NCBI GenBank assembly: GCA_964348275.1
Contig: CAYGBT010000009.1
Span: forward strand, 28,694 to 92,693
Direction: 5' to 3'
Origin: CSP1-5 sp964348275
GTDB lineage: Bacteria > Methylomirabilota > Methylomirabilia > Methylomirabilales > CSP1-5
DNA: 64,000 nucleotides
Below the pieces are notes generated by a model. The model did not search any database. It saw only the letters and a program-made list of their open reading frames with translations, and was not told where the DNA came from. A program made the position numbers and the translations under genes. Of this stretch, positions 51,104 to 60,161 are shown piece after piece. Each line of letters opens with the position of its first letter. Position 1 is the first letter of the stretch.

Positions 51104-51832
51104 TCAGCGAAGGTCACCCCAGCGATACTGAAGGATACTGAGAGCCGCTATTGCAGCGGTCTCCGCCCGCAGGGTCCTGGGCCCGAGGGAAACGGGCACA
51201 AAGCCCGCCTTTTTCAAGAAGGTTACCTCGTCCGTCTCCAGCCCTCCCTCCGGACCCACCAGGATCTTGACCTCATCCGGGAGGGGAGTCTGCTCCAAGA
51301 GTGTGGCGAACGTCCCCACCCGCTCGCTCTCCCAAAACACAAAAGCGGCAGTGCGGCTCGGCCCGACCACATGTTGCTCAAGGGGGAGCGGTCCGGTGAG
51401 TTTTGGGACACGCAACCGACCTGATTGCTCCGCCGCCTCAATGGCAATCCGTTCCCACCGGACCACCTTGCCCAGTCCCTCAGCCACCGTCCGCCTGGTC
51501 AACAGGAGGACAATCTCGGCCACCCCCATCTCTGTCGTCTTCTGGATGAGGTAATCCATCTTGTCTCCCTTCAGAAGCCCTTGAAGCAGCACAACGCGAA
51601 GGGGAGACTCCCTCGGCGTTGCGCTTTCTGCCACAATGCGACCCACGACTTGTCGCGGAGAGGCTCCCACAATTTCCACTTCCCACTCCCGCCCGCTGCC
51701 GTTGAAGATTAGGATGCGGGCGCCCACGCACATCCGAAGCACCCGCGTAATCTGACGAGCTTGAGGCGGGCTGAACTGAACCTTGTCACCCAGTCGGCAC
51801 TCCCCAATAACAAAAAATCGATGCATCTTCAA
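51104..51832 (-). CDS. rsmE: 16S rRNA (uracil1498-N3)-methyltransferase
   Basis: RsmE methylates U1498 of 16S rRNA. The 242 residues have a PUA-like N-terminal domain (R-F-F-V, then H-x-x-x-V-L-R) and a SPOUT methyltransferase domain with the knot motifs V-G-P-E-G-G near 190 and L-G-x-R-x-L-R-A-E-T-A near 215. Length is normal. It follows dnaJ after a 182-base gap, matching the common dnaJ-(prmA)-rsmE order, though prmA is missing here. Confidence 0.95.
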   Translation of the reverse strand: MKMHRFFVIGECRLGDKVQFSPPQARQITRVLRMCVGARILIFNGSGREWEVEIVGASPRQVVGRIVAESATPRESPLRVVLLQGLLKGDKMDYLIQKTTEMGVAEIVLLLTRRTVAEGLGKVVRWERIAIEAAEQSGRLRVPKLTGPLPLEQHVVGPSRTAAFVFWESERVGTFATLLEQTPLPDEVKILVGPEGGLETDEVTFLKKAGFVPVSLGPRTLRAETAAIAALSILQYRWGDLR

Positions 51833-51833
51833 A

Positions 51834-51868
51834 AGTGTCCGAAGTCCGATGTCCGAAGTCGAAGAACA
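51834..51868. repeat. Short heptamer array between rsmE and dnaJ
   Basis: About four to five units of the gaagtcc/gatgtcc type, the same words as in the hisF insertion. The rest of this 182-base gap shows nothing recognisable. Confidence 0.5.
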
Positions 51869-52014
51869 AGATCAGGGTCTTGGACGATCTTACTTTAAAT
51901 TTCCCGAGATCACGAGCGTGGATAGGCGCTCAGCTCTGAAGTGTTTCGGAAGAGGCAAGAAGCTGATGAGGAGCAAAAGAGGGAACTACGATACGCGGTG
52001 ACCCGACAACCGAT

Positions 52015-53115
52015 TTATCCACCAAAGAGCTCCCGGACCTTTTCGAAAAAGCTCTTGCTCAAGGGAGTTCCCTCGCCGTTCTCGAGGCGTCGGAGTTCTT
52101 CGAGGAGTTCCCGTTGTTGATGGGTCAGGCGGGTAGGAATTTCGACCAGGATCTTCACCCTCAGGTCCCCGCGACCGTAGCCCCGGAGGTTCGGGAGGCC
52201 GTATCCCCCGAAACGAAACTCCGTGCCCGGTTGGGTCCCCGGAGGGATGTGAATGGGAATCATTCCCGTAAGCGTGGGAACCTGGGCCTCTCCCCCCAAG
52301 GCAGCCTGGGTGAAGCTGATCGGGACTTCACAGGTCAAATCATCCCCCTCACGGCGGAAAATGGGGTGCTCCCTCACTTGGACGACCACGTAGAGATCAC
52401 CCGGAGGGCCTCCTCTGATCCCGGCTTCCCCCTCACTGCTGATCCGGAGCTGTGTCCCCGTCTCGACCCCTGCTGGGACCTTGACGGTCACTGTCCGCTC
52501 CTTGGTAATTCGACCTTCTCCTCGACACGCCTTGCAGGGCGAGCCGATGACACTCCCCTCTCCTCCGCATCGATTACAGGTCTGGTTGACCGTAAGAAAG
52601 CCTCGTGAGAACCGGACCTGCCCTCTCCCACGGCAGGCCGGACAGGGCTCGGGTCGCGTTCCCGGCTGGGCCCCGGTCCCGTCACAGCTCTCACACGCCT
52701 CGAGTCGCGGAACGCTGATCTCTTTTTTCTTTCCCTTGGCGGCGTCCTCCAAAGTGATGGAAAGCGTATAGCGGAGGTCTGCACCCCGGTGCGCAGCACT
52801 CCGCCCGCCAAATCCTCCAAAAAACCCTTCCAGGATGTCTTCAAAAAGCCCTCCGAAGCCCATGCCGAAGTCGGCATACCCCTCGGCCATCCGAGGACCG
52901 CCGACGATTCCAAACCGGTCATAGTCCAGCCGTCGCTCAGGGTTCGACAAGACTTCGTAGGCTTCGTTGATTTCCTTGAACTGCTCCGCCGCTGCCGGGT
53001 CGTTGGGATTCTTATCAGGATGGAATTTCAAGGCCAGACGGCGATAGGCCTTCTTGATCTCCTCTGGGGAGGCGCTCTTCGAGATACCGAGAATCTGATA
53101 GTAGTCCTTACTCAC
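52015..53115 (-). CDS. dnaJ: Chaperone protein DnaJ
   Basis: DnaJ is the Hsp40 partner that stimulates DnaK. The 366 residues have the J domain with H32-P-D, a G-rich region (about 70-115), four CxxCxGxG zinc repeats (C-E-S-C, C-P-A-C, C-N-R-C, C-K-A-C; about 140-210) and the substrate-binding C-terminal domains. It overlaps grpE by eight bases. Its usual partner dnaK is absent from this operon. Confidence 0.97.
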   Translation of the reverse strand: MSKDYYQILGISKSASPEEIKKAYRRLALKFHPDKNPNDPAAAEQFKEINEAYEVLSNPERRLDYDRFGIVGGPRMAEGYADFGMGFGGLFEDILEGFFGGFGGRSAAHRGADLRYTLSITLEDAAKGKKKEISVPRLEACESCDGTGAQPGTRPEPCPACRGRGQVRFSRGFLTVNQTCNRCGGEGSVIGSPCKACRGEGRITKERTVTVKVPAGVETGTQLRISSEGEAGIRGGPPGDLYVVVQVREHPIFRREGDDLTCEVPISFTQAALGGEAQVPTLTGMIPIHIPPGTQPGTEFRFGGYGLPNLRGYGRGDLRVKILVEIPTRLTHQQRELLEELRRLENGEGTPLSKSFFEKVRELFGG

Positions 53116-53734
53116 CGCCTTTCACCCCTGGCTGACCCTCTGGCTCCGCAGGAGCGGCAGCACCGGTGGATACCTTCACCTGGGCCGGACGGAGAACCTT
53201 TTGGTCCAAGAGGTATCCCGGAAGGACCTCCTCCACGACGGTGTTCTCGGGATAGTCGGCCGTCCGCACCTGCTCTACTGCGTCATGGATGGTCGGATCG
53301 AACTCCCGTCCGACGGTCTCGATTTCCCTCAGCCCTTGCTTTTCGAGCATCCCTTTGAAGAGACGGAGCGTGATGTCCACCCCTTCGATCAGGCCCTCGC
53401 CTCCCCCGGACGAGGCGGCGGAGGACCGCGCCGCAGCCAGCGCTCGCGCGAGATTATCCAGCACCGGAAGGAGCTCGAAGAGGAGACCCTCGTGCGCGGT
53501 TCGGATGAAATCGGTCCGTTCCCGTACCGTCCGCTTCCGATAATTGTCGAACTCAGCCGCGAGACGCAGATACCGATCTTGTAGCTCCTGGAGCTCTCGT
53601 GTCTGCACCGCGACCTTCTGCGAGAGATCCTCGTCCGGGGTCGTCTCCTCGGCCGGCGCCGGCTCCCCGGACACGGGTTCGACCGGTTGCTCCTCGGCTG
53701 AGTTCAGCTCCTCTTCCTGCCGTTCCCGAAACAT
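53108..53734 (-). CDS. grpE: Nucleotide exchange factor GrpE
   Basis: GrpE releases ADP from DnaK. The 208 residues have an acidic, proline-rich N terminus, a long helix (R-Y-L-R-L-A-A-E-F-D-N-Y-R-K-R-T) and the C-terminal beta domain with G-R-E-F-D-P-x-x-H-D-A-V. The ATG at 53734 follows GGGGAGAG; the frame extends 16 codons further upstream without similarity. It sits between hrcA and dnaJ. Confidence 0.96.
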   Translation of the reverse strand: MFRERQEEELNSAEEQPVEPVSGEPAPAEETTPDEDLSQKVAVQTRELQELQDRYLRLAAEFDNYRKRTVRERTDFIRTAHEGLLFELLPVLDNLARALAAARSSAASSGGGEGLIEGVDITLRLFKGMLEKQGLREIETVGREFDPTIHDAVEQVRTADYPENTVVEEVLPGYLLDQKVLRPAQVKVSTGAAAPAEPEGQPGVKGGE

Positions 53735-53799
53735 TCCCACTCTCCCCTGAAGGCAAAAAGCGAGAGGCAAACCTCCCGCCATTGAGCGTGCATCTTTTG

Positions 53800-54852
53800 C
53801 TACGAGGCGACTTCAGTCAGGTGTCGACTGACCAGTTTAGCGGTAAAGTCGACGAGGGGGACGATCTTGCTGTACTCCATCCGGGTCGGACCGATCACCC
53901 CGAGCGTCCCCAGCAGGTGCTCCCCGCACCAATACGGGGCCGTCACCAAGCTCAGGTCCTGCAACTCCGGGACGACGTTTTCCGAGCCGATGATGATGGT
54001 CAGCCCCTCTAGGACCAGGCACCGATCGAGAATCTTCACCAGCTTCGACTTCTCCTCGAAGGCCGCAAAGATCGATCGCATCTTCTCGATATCGGCAAAC
54101 TCCGGCTGATGCATAAAGTTCGCGGTTCCCCCAATGTAGACTTCCCCCTCCGTTTCTTCGGCAAAGCTCTTCTGACCCAGCTCGAGGGCCCGCCGGAGGA
54201 GTTCATCATACATCGCTTTCTCCTCGGCCATCCTCTTGACGAGAAGCTGCCGCACCCCGGAAAGGGATAGCCCCTCCACCAGCGTATTGAGCAGCCGGGC
54301 AATTTTGTTCAACTCCTCTTGGGGAATGACTTCATCAAGAATGACCATCTTGTGGTGGACCTGTCCCGATGTGGCGATCAGGATGACGAGGACCCGCTCC
54401 GCTGACAGATGGACGAACTCGATCCGTTTCACCGTCAATTGGTCCACCCGGGGTGCGAGGACCAATCCCACCGAACGTGAGAGGCCAGAGAGGAGCTTCG
54501 TGGCCTCCCGCATCAGGTCTTCCACCTCCCCAAGGAGACGCAATTGCCTCTCAATCATGCCCTCCTCCGCCCGGCTGAGGGGGCGTCGATCCATCAGGCT
54601 GTCCACGTAGAAGCGGTAACCCAGATCGGTGGGGACCCTGCCTGCGGAAGTATGCGGCTGGGCGAGAAACCCGAGCTGTGCCAGATCGGCCATGACGTTC
54701 CGGATGGTTGCCGGACTCAGTCGAAAGCCGTATTTCCGTGCGATGCTCCGGGAGCCGACGGGCTCGGCACTCGAAATATAATCCTGAATGATGACCCGCA
54801 GGACCTCCCGTTCTCGGTCGGTCAATTCGGTTGGCGCACTACCCATGATCAC
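53800..54852 (-). CDS. hrcA: Heat-inducible transcription repressor HrcA
   Basis: HrcA represses chaperone genes by binding CIRCE. The 350 residues have an N-terminal winged helix (L-x-x-I-I-Q-D-Y-I, E-P-V-G-S-R-x-I-A-R-K-Y-x-F-x-L-S-P-A-T-I-R-N-x-M-x-D-L), then the GAF-like domain and dimerisation part with G-V-I-G-P-T-R-M-E-Y near the end. A perfect CIRCE lies 112 bases upstream, so the operon is likely autorepressed. Confidence 0.97.
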   Translation of the reverse strand: MIMGSAPTELTDREREVLRVIIQDYISSAEPVGSRSIARKYGFRLSPATIRNVMADLAQLGFLAQPHTSAGRVPTDLGYRFYVDSLMDRRPLSRAEEGMIERQLRLLGEVEDLMREATKLLSGLSRSVGLVLAPRVDQLTVKRIEFVHLSAERVLVILIATSGQVHHKMVILDEVIPQEELNKIARLLNTLVEGLSLSGVRQLLVKRMAEEKAMYDELLRRALELGQKSFAEETEGEVYIGGTANFMHQPEFADIEKMRSIFAAFEEKSKLVKILDRCLVLEGLTIIIGSENVVPELQDLSLVTAPYWCGEHLLGTLGVIGPTRMEYSKIVPLVDFTAKLVSRHLTEVAS

Positions 54853-54963
54853 GCCTCGCGTTAGCCCCGTCCCGGATCCTTGCCCACGGCTCTACAGGAC
54901 TCCCTAGGCCTCGATTCCGCGCAGCTCTTCGCGGACGGCTCTCTATCAGCTTTCGGACCGGGG

Positions 54964-54990
54964 TTAGCACTCTCAGATCAAGAGTGCTAA
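54964..54990. promoter_or_regulatory. CIRCE operator
   Basis: A perfect copy of the controlling inverted repeat: TTAGCACTC (54964-54972), nine bases, GAGTGCTAA (54982-54990). It lies just downstream of the predicted start of transcription of hrcA-grpE-dnaJ, the classical position for HrcA repression. Confidence 0.95.
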
Positions 54991-55005
54991 CCCTCGTATA
55001 GGGTG

Positions 55006-55034
55006 AAGATAAAGGTCAGCCCCCCCCTTGTCAA
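55006..55034 (-). promoter_or_regulatory. Heat-shock operon promoter
   Basis: On the minus strand TTGACA (55034-55029), a 17-base spacer and TATCTT (55011-55006). The start near 54999 places CIRCE at about +9 to +36. Confidence 0.7.
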
Positions 55035-55055
55035 GGGGAAAGGGGTTGGCTTTGG

Positions 55056-55153
55056 GGTTCACAGCTCGCAGTGCCCGGTGCCCAGTGCCCGGTTCAGGGC
55101 TCAAAGTTCCGGGTTTCGGGTCTCGCATTTTGGACATCGGACTTCGGACATCA
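55056..55153. repeat. Heptamer-period array between hrcA promoter and lepB (14 units)
   Basis: Fourteen units of mixed words: ggttcac, agtgccc/ggtgccc, ggttcag, then gacatcg/gacttcg. The last unit contains the lepB stop codon (55151-55153). Confidence 0.6.
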
Positions 55154-55825
55154 GTCAATAAGCTTGCCAATCCGATTCCAGCGCGGCCACCCCTCTCCTG
55201 AGTCCCAGGACCAGTATATGATGAATGCTTCTCCCTCCACCTTCTGAATGTCCAGAAAGCCCCAGAGGCGACTGTCTTGGCTATGGTCCCGGTTGTCTCC
55301 GAGCACAAAGAGCTTGTCGTTCGGAACCACGAGTGGTCCACAGAAGTTCCCACATGAATGAGGATTCCGAAACGGCGCGGAACCCTTGTATACGGCGTAC
55401 GACTCCCCGAGCGGCTCACCATTGATGTACACCTGCCTATCTCGGAACTCCACCTCTTCTCCCGGGAGTCCGATGACACGTTTGATGAAATCGCGACTCT
55501 CGTCCTCGGGAAATTTAAAGACGATGATGTCGCCGCGCTCCGGGGCCCAAGGCCCGAGAACCCAGATATCCAGTACGGGAATGCGGACCCCGTAAATAAA
55601 TTTGTTGACCAGGATATGATCCCCGACCATGAGCGTGGGAACCATAGATCCAGAAGGGATCTTGAAGGCTTGGACCACAAAGGTCCGGATAAACAAGGCC
55701 AACAGAACGGCCAAAACCAGCGCCTCTATCCACTCCCGAGTCGCCGACTTTCGCCGCACGCGTGCCTTCACGCCCGACGCCTCTCCCATCCGCACTCGGT
55801 TCTCCCGTCCTTGCTCACGGTCCAT
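55151..55825 (-). CDS. lepB: Signal peptidase I
   Basis: LepB cleaves signal peptides at the outer face of the inner membrane. The 224 residues have one membrane segment (about 32-50), the catalytic Ser60 in I-P-S-G-S-M and Lys115 in I-K-R-V-I-G-L-P-G, and the conserved L-G-D-N-R-D-x-S-x-D-S-R-x-W-G box. A cysteine pair (C-G-N-F-C near 157-161) in the periplasmic part is unusual and could form a disulfide. It starts 46 bases after lepA ends. The stop codon is in repeat sequence. Confidence 0.96.
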   Translation of the reverse strand: MDREQGRENRVRMGEASGVKARVRRKSATREWIEALVLAVLLALFIRTFVVQAFKIPSGSMVPTLMVGDHILVNKFIYGVRIPVLDIWVLGPWAPERGDIIVFKFPEDESRDFIKRVIGLPGEEVEFRDRQVYINGEPLGESYAVYKGSAPFRNPHSCGNFCGPLVVPNDKLFVLGDNRDHSQDSRLWGFLDIQKVEGEAFIIYWSWDSGEGWPRWNRIGKLID

Positions 55826-55871
55826 CTTTTTCTCTTCTTGAGTGGCCGGCTTCCGGAGTCCGCGCAGCCCC

Positions 55872-57698
55872 TCATCCCCGAGACCCGCGCTCTTCCCCCC
55901 GCACGTTCAAAACGGCCATAAAGGCCTCCTGAGGGATTTCTACACGCCCCACCTGCTTCATTCGCTTTTTCCCCTCCTTCTGCCGCTCCAACAGCTTTCG
56001 CTTTCGCGTGACGTCACCTCCGTAACACTTGGCGGTCACCTGTTTGCGGAGGGGCTTGACGCTCTCTCGGGCGATGACCCGGCCTCCGATCGCCGCCTGC
56101 AACACCACCTCAAAGAGCTGTCGGGGGATGCACTCCCGAATTTTTGCCACGCACTGCCGTCCTCGGTGATAGGCCTCGTCCTGATGCACGATGGCAGACA
56201 GGGCATCCACCGGCTCCCCGTTAACCAGGATATCCAGCTTCACCAGATTCCCTTCCCGGTAATCGAGCAACTCATAATCTAGCGAGGCATATCCCCGGGT
56301 GAGCGATTTGAGCCGGTCGTAGAAATCGAGGACGACCTCAGCCAAGGGGAGATCGTAAGTAATCAACACACGGCGGTCTTGCAGATACTCCAGGCCGCTC
56401 TGAATCCCCCGCTTCTCCTCGCAGAGCCCCAAGATCGGTCCCACAAACGCTGCCGGCGCCATGATCAGGGCCCGGATGTACGGTTCTTCGACGCCGCCGA
56501 CACGCTCGCGCGACGGAAGACGCGAGGGATTATCCACCTCCACCAGCGTCCCATCGGTGAGCCGGACGTGGTAGACGACGGTCGGCGCGGTGGTCAGGAG
56601 CTGCAGATCGAATTCGCGCTCTAATCGCTCCTGGACGATCTCGAGATGGAGTAAGCCCAGGAAACCACACCGGAAACCGAAGCCCAAAGCCACCGAGGTC
56701 TCTAGCTCAAAGGTAAAAGCCGAATCGTTGAGCCGCAACTTTTCCAGAGCCTCTTTCAGGCGAAGATAGTCTCCCCCCTCTACCGGATAGAGCCCGGCAA
56801 AGACCATGGGCCGCACTTCCCGGAAGCCGACGAGGGGGGCCGAGGTCGGCCGGTCCACCTCGGTGACGGTATCTCCGACCCGGACCTGGCGGACATCCTT
56901 CATCCCCGCCATGAGATACCCCACTTCTCCTGCCCGCAGCATCGAGACTGGTCGCATTTCCGGGCAGAATACCCCCACTTGACTGACTTCAAAGGTCACA
57001 CCGCTCGACATGAGGCAGATGCGGATCCCCGGCTTAACGAGTCCCTGCATAACACGGATGTAAGCAATCACGCCCTGGAAGGGATCAAACCAGGAATCAA
57101 AAACCAACGCTTGGAGGGGAGCCCGTGGATCTCCCTGCGGAGGGGCGATGCGCGTGACAATCGCCTCGAGGATCTCCTGAGTCCCGATGCCCTCCTTGGC
57201 GCTACAGAGGATCGCTTCGGAGGCGTCGATCAGCAAGGTTTCTTCCATTTGTTGCGTGACGCCGCCGACATCAGCGATGGGGAGATCGATCTTGTTCACC
57301 ACCGGAATGACAGTGAGGTTATGCTCAAGCGCCAAGTGAAGGTTGGCCAGCGTCTGCGCCTGAACGCCTTGAGAGGCATCGACCACCAGCAGGGTGCCCT
57401 CACAGGCACTCAGGGCTCGAGAGACTTCGTACGAGAAGTCGACGTGTCCCGGAGTATCGATCAGGTTGAGGACGTAACCCGTCCCTTCCCGGGACTCGTA
57501 TTCGAGACGGACCGCTTTGGCCTTGATCGTGATTCCTCGCTCCCGCTCGAGCTCCATCTGATCCAAGACCTGCTCCCGCATCTTTGAACCCGGCACAGCC
57601 CCGGTGTACTCCAGGAGCCGATCGGCCAAGGTGGACTTCCCATGGTCGATGTGGGCGATAATGGAGAAGTTCCGGATGTGTTTCGGGTCATAACTCAT
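55872..57698 (-). CDS. lepA: Elongation factor 4 (LepA)
   Basis: LepA is a translational GTPase that acts on stalled or initiating ribosomes. The 608 residues have G1 A-H-I-D-H-G-K-S-T, D-T-P-G-H-V-D-F, N-K-I-D-L-P, EF-G-like domains and the LepA-specific C-terminal domain. The lepA-lepB order is classical. A perfect TATAAT on the minus strand at 57753-57748 is a possible -10 box, but I see no matching -35 box. A few tgtccaa-type heptamers lie just upstream of the start. Confidence 0.98.
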   Translation of the reverse strand: MSYDPKHIRNFSIIAHIDHGKSTLADRLLEYTGAVPGSKMREQVLDQMELERERGITIKAKAVRLEYESREGTGYVLNLIDTPGHVDFSYEVSRALSACEGTLLVVDASQGVQAQTLANLHLALEHNLTVIPVVNKIDLPIADVGGVTQQMEETLLIDASEAILCSAKEGIGTQEILEAIVTRIAPPQGDPRAPLQALVFDSWFDPFQGVIAYIRVMQGLVKPGIRICLMSSGVTFEVSQVGVFCPEMRPVSMLRAGEVGYLMAGMKDVRQVRVGDTVTEVDRPTSAPLVGFREVRPMVFAGLYPVEGGDYLRLKEALEKLRLNDSAFTFELETSVALGFGFRCGFLGLLHLEIVQERLEREFDLQLLTTAPTVVYHVRLTDGTLVEVDNPSRLPSRERVGGVEEPYIRALIMAPAAFVGPILGLCEEKRGIQSGLEYLQDRRVLITYDLPLAEVVLDFYDRLKSLTRGYASLDYELLDYREGNLVKLDILVNGEPVDALSAIVHQDEAYHRGRQCVAKIRECIPRQLFEVVLQAAIGGRVIARESVKPLRKQVTAKCYGGDVTRKRKLLERQKEGKKRMKQVGRVEIPQEAFMAVLNVRGEERGSRG

Positions 57699-57816
57699 TG
57701 GAAATCAGTGATCCAAAGTCCAATGTCCAACACCAGAGACCACCCCTATTATACCCCACCGCGCGGTAAGCCCCGGTCGGCGACAATCCCTCCAGAGATC
57801 GCTTGCAAAGGGTATC

Positions 57817-58866
57817 CTAGGCGTTGGGAAACGATTCATGCGTGAGAGGGGGGTTCAAGCTGAAACGTGCCTCGTCCCCGAGCATCTCCACGGCAGCTGC
57901 ATATACCTCGGTGGGCCGCACGTCCTGGAGGCAGACTTGTCCCGCCGGGTTCCTGCACACCTTAGAGAGGCAGGGACTGCAGGTGGGGCCCGTGGAGAGG
58001 ATCCGATGGCCGGTCCCGTACGGCCCTGTCCTTTTTGGATCGGTGGGCCCCATGAGGGCGATCACTTTGCGCCCGAGGGAAGCGGCGAGATGCATCGGAC
58101 CGGTGTCATTGGCAATGACCAGTTCGGCGCGCTGAAGGATCCCTCCGAGCTCTGCCAAGGAGGTTCTCCCCCGCAGGTCGACAACCCCCTCCAGGCTGGC
58201 CAGGGGATCCTCCGCCGTCGGCAACTCGCCCCCCACCATCAGTACCTGCATCCCATCCCGACGAAGCCGATCTGCCACGTCGGCGAAGGAGGCGGCCGGC
58301 CACAGCTTGGTGGGCCACCGCGCGTTGGGGACCAAGACCACAGTCCGCCGTTTTCCGTCCAGCGCGAAGGACGCGGGCGGAAACGTCAACGGAAATACCC
58401 GATTCCTGTCCCGCACGTCTAACGCCCGGGCCACGTCGAGATACCGTTCCACCGCGTGACGATTGAGATCGCTTGAGCCCACCTGCCGATGGTATAAGAG
58501 CCAGGAAAGCTCGCGGGCATACGAAGGACCGAGACAGAGTCGCCCCCGCGCCAGTCGGCTGATCAGGGCGCTTTTGAAGAGGCCGGTCAGGTCAATGACG
58601 AGATCGAACTCCCTCCCGCGCAATTCCCGGACCACGCCCCACAGACCCCTGACAGGGTGCTTTCGGTCAAAGGGGATCACTTCATCCACGTCTGTGGCAT
58701 ACTGAAGCAAAGGGGCGTAGACAGCATTCGCGACCCAGGTGATGGTGGCGGGGAGGCCCACCTTGAGGCAATGGATCGTGGGGAGCGCGTGGATCAAATC
58801 CCCCAAAGAACTCAGCTTAACAATCAGAATCCGCGTGGCTGACACCTCGTCCCCGCTGGTTACCAT
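57817..58866 (-). CDS. Heptosyltransferase-family glycosyltransferase (GT9)
   Basis: The 349 residues match lipopolysaccharide heptosyltransferases: I-L-I-V-K-L-S-S-L-G-D-L-I-H-A-L-P near the start, the F-D-L-V-I-D-L-T-G-L-F-K-S segment near 85 and N-D-T-G-P-M-H-L-A-A-x-L-G near 252. It probably adds heptose to the core of lipopolysaccharide (WaaC-like), but specificity cannot be read. The C-terminal part has several cysteines (C-S-P-C, C-R-N, C-L). It overlaps the polyprenyl synthase gene by seven bases. Confidence 0.9.
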   Translation of the reverse strand: MVTSGDEVSATRILIVKLSSLGDLIHALPTIHCLKVGLPATITWVANAVYAPLLQYATDVDEVIPFDRKHPVRGLWGVVRELRGREFDLVIDLTGLFKSALISRLARGRLCLGPSYARELSWLLYHRQVGSSDLNRHAVERYLDVARALDVRDRNRVFPLTFPPASFALDGKRRTVVLVPNARWPTKLWPAASFADVADRLRRDGMQVLMVGGELPTAEDPLASLEGVVDLRGRTSLAELGGILQRAELVIANDTGPMHLAASLGRKVIALMGPTDPKRTGPYGTGHRILSTGPTCSPCLSKVCRNPAGQVCLQDVRPTEVYAAAVEMLGDEARFSLNPPLTHESFPNA

Positions 58867-59837
58867 TCCCGCTCGGCGATGAAATCCACCAACATTTCCA
58901 GGGATCGCCGGGCGGCGGTGTCGGGAAAGGGAAGCAGCTGTTCGCGCGCCTTGTTGAGAAACTTCCTTGCTTCTTCCACCGCCGCGTGCACCCCGCCGCG
59001 CTCCGTCACATACCGCCGAATCATCCCCACGTCGCCCTCACGCATGTACCCATCGCGCAGGAGACGACAGAGTTCATCTCGCTCGGGGCTTCGGTCTTGG
59101 TGGAGGACGTAAATGAGGGGATATGTCACCTTGCCCTCCAGCAAATCGTTTCCGACTGGCTTCCCCAGGATCTCCTCGCTCGCGGTAAAATCCAGCGCAT
59201 CATCCACCAGCTGGAATCCGATCCCTAGGTTGAGACCAAATTCCGTTAACGCCTCCACCCGTGTTCCGTCCACGCCCGCGATCAATGCCCCGCTCCGGCA
59301 CGCTGCGGAAAAGAGGGCTGCCGTCTTACACGTGATGATAGTGAGATAGTCCTGGTACAAAATGTCCGGATCCCGGTGCCATCTGAGCTCCAGGATTTCC
59401 CCTTCGGTCATGGAAACGGTGGCGTCCGCGAAGGCCTTGAGGATCCGAAAGTCTCCATCACTCACCAGCCGCTGGATGGAGTGCGAGTACAGAAAGTCGC
59501 CCGCCAGGACCGAAATGTGAGGCCCCCACCGCGCATTGGCCGACGCTTGCCCTCTCCTTTTTTGGGCGTTATCGATGATGTCGTCATGGATGAGGGTGGC
59601 CACATGCATGAACTCCGCGACCACGGCCAGATCCACAGCCCGCTCTCCGCCATCGTACCCACACACGCGGGCGGAGAGAAGCAGCAGGGCGGGCCGCACC
59701 CGCTTTCCGCCACTGCCGAGCACGTAGGTGGTCACTTCTGAAATGAGATCGGCGCGGCTCGAAACCCTCGCCTGGATCCGCCGCTCGACTTCAGCCAATT
59801 CCTCGGCCACCGGAGCGAAAACCAGTTCACGCAACAC
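58860..59837 (-). CDS. Polyprenyl diphosphate synthase
   Basis: A trans-prenyltransferase, probably making the side chain of a quinone (octaprenyl/heptaprenyl, IspB-like). The two Mg-binding aspartate motifs are D85-D-I-I-D89 and D-D-A-L-D near 215, with the G-G-K-R-V-R-P segment near 43-49. The residue before the first motif region (F-M-H-V-A-T-L-I-H) is small, which favours long chains. 325 residues. A candidate promoter lies about 75 bases upstream. Confidence 0.93.
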   Translation of the reverse strand: MLRELVFAPVAEELAEVERRIQARVSSRADLISEVTTYVLGSGGKRVRPALLLLSARVCGYDGGERAVDLAVVAEFMHVATLIHDDIIDNAQKRRGQASANARWGPHISVLAGDFLYSHSIQRLVSDGDFRILKAFADATVSMTEGEILELRWHRDPDILYQDYLTIITCKTAALFSAACRSGALIAGVDGTRVEALTEFGLNLGIGFQLVDDALDFTASEEILGKPVGNDLLEGKVTYPLIYVLHQDRSPERDELCRLLRDGYMREGDVGMIRRYVTERGGVHAAVEEARKFLNKAREQLLPFPDTAARRSLEMLVDFIAEREW

Positions 59838-60153
59838 CGAATGCGCTCCTCTCGCGGGGGCCTATCACGCAGCCTCACAATCACGCTGCCTCTTCGCGAA
59901 CGCCGTCCACCTTAGCACAGGGCATCATTGGGTTCAACACCAACCTTTGGCAAATAAAGAGTTCACGGTTCACTGTTGACAGTTCACTGATGGAGATCCC
60001 GAACATATCGTGAACACGAAATGTTAAGCCGTGACCCCCGGGGGTCACGGCTGACAGTTCCCACTGGAAAATTCGGGGGTTACCGCAAACCGCAACCCCA
60101 CACAGGGGTTGAAATTTCGAATGTGCCGTGAACGGAGAACCGTGAACTGTGAA
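59838..60153. other. 316-base gap holding a promoter and a long repeat array
   Basis: Between the polyprenyl synthase and the first PAP2 gene there is a candidate promoter and a 203-base heptamer array, including a perfect 24-bp palindrome GCCGTGACCCCC/GGGGGTCACGGC at 60028-60051. No coding frame is convincing. Confidence 0.6.
59909..59937 (-). promoter_or_regulatory. Candidate promoter of the polyprenyl synthase-heptosyltransferase unit
   Basis: On the minus strand TTGAAC (59937-59932), a 17-base spacer and TAAGGT (59914-59909). Confidence 0.4.
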
Positions 60154-60161
60154 CTAGCGGA
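59959..60161. repeat. Longest heptamer-period array (29 units, 203 bp)
   Basis: The 7-base register can be followed from end to end. The left arm is GTTCAC-rich and the right arm GTGAAC-rich, so the outer parts are inverted copies. The middle has a perfect palindrome and degenerate units. The right end overlaps the TAG stop of the PAP2 gene (60154-60156). Confidence 0.65.
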
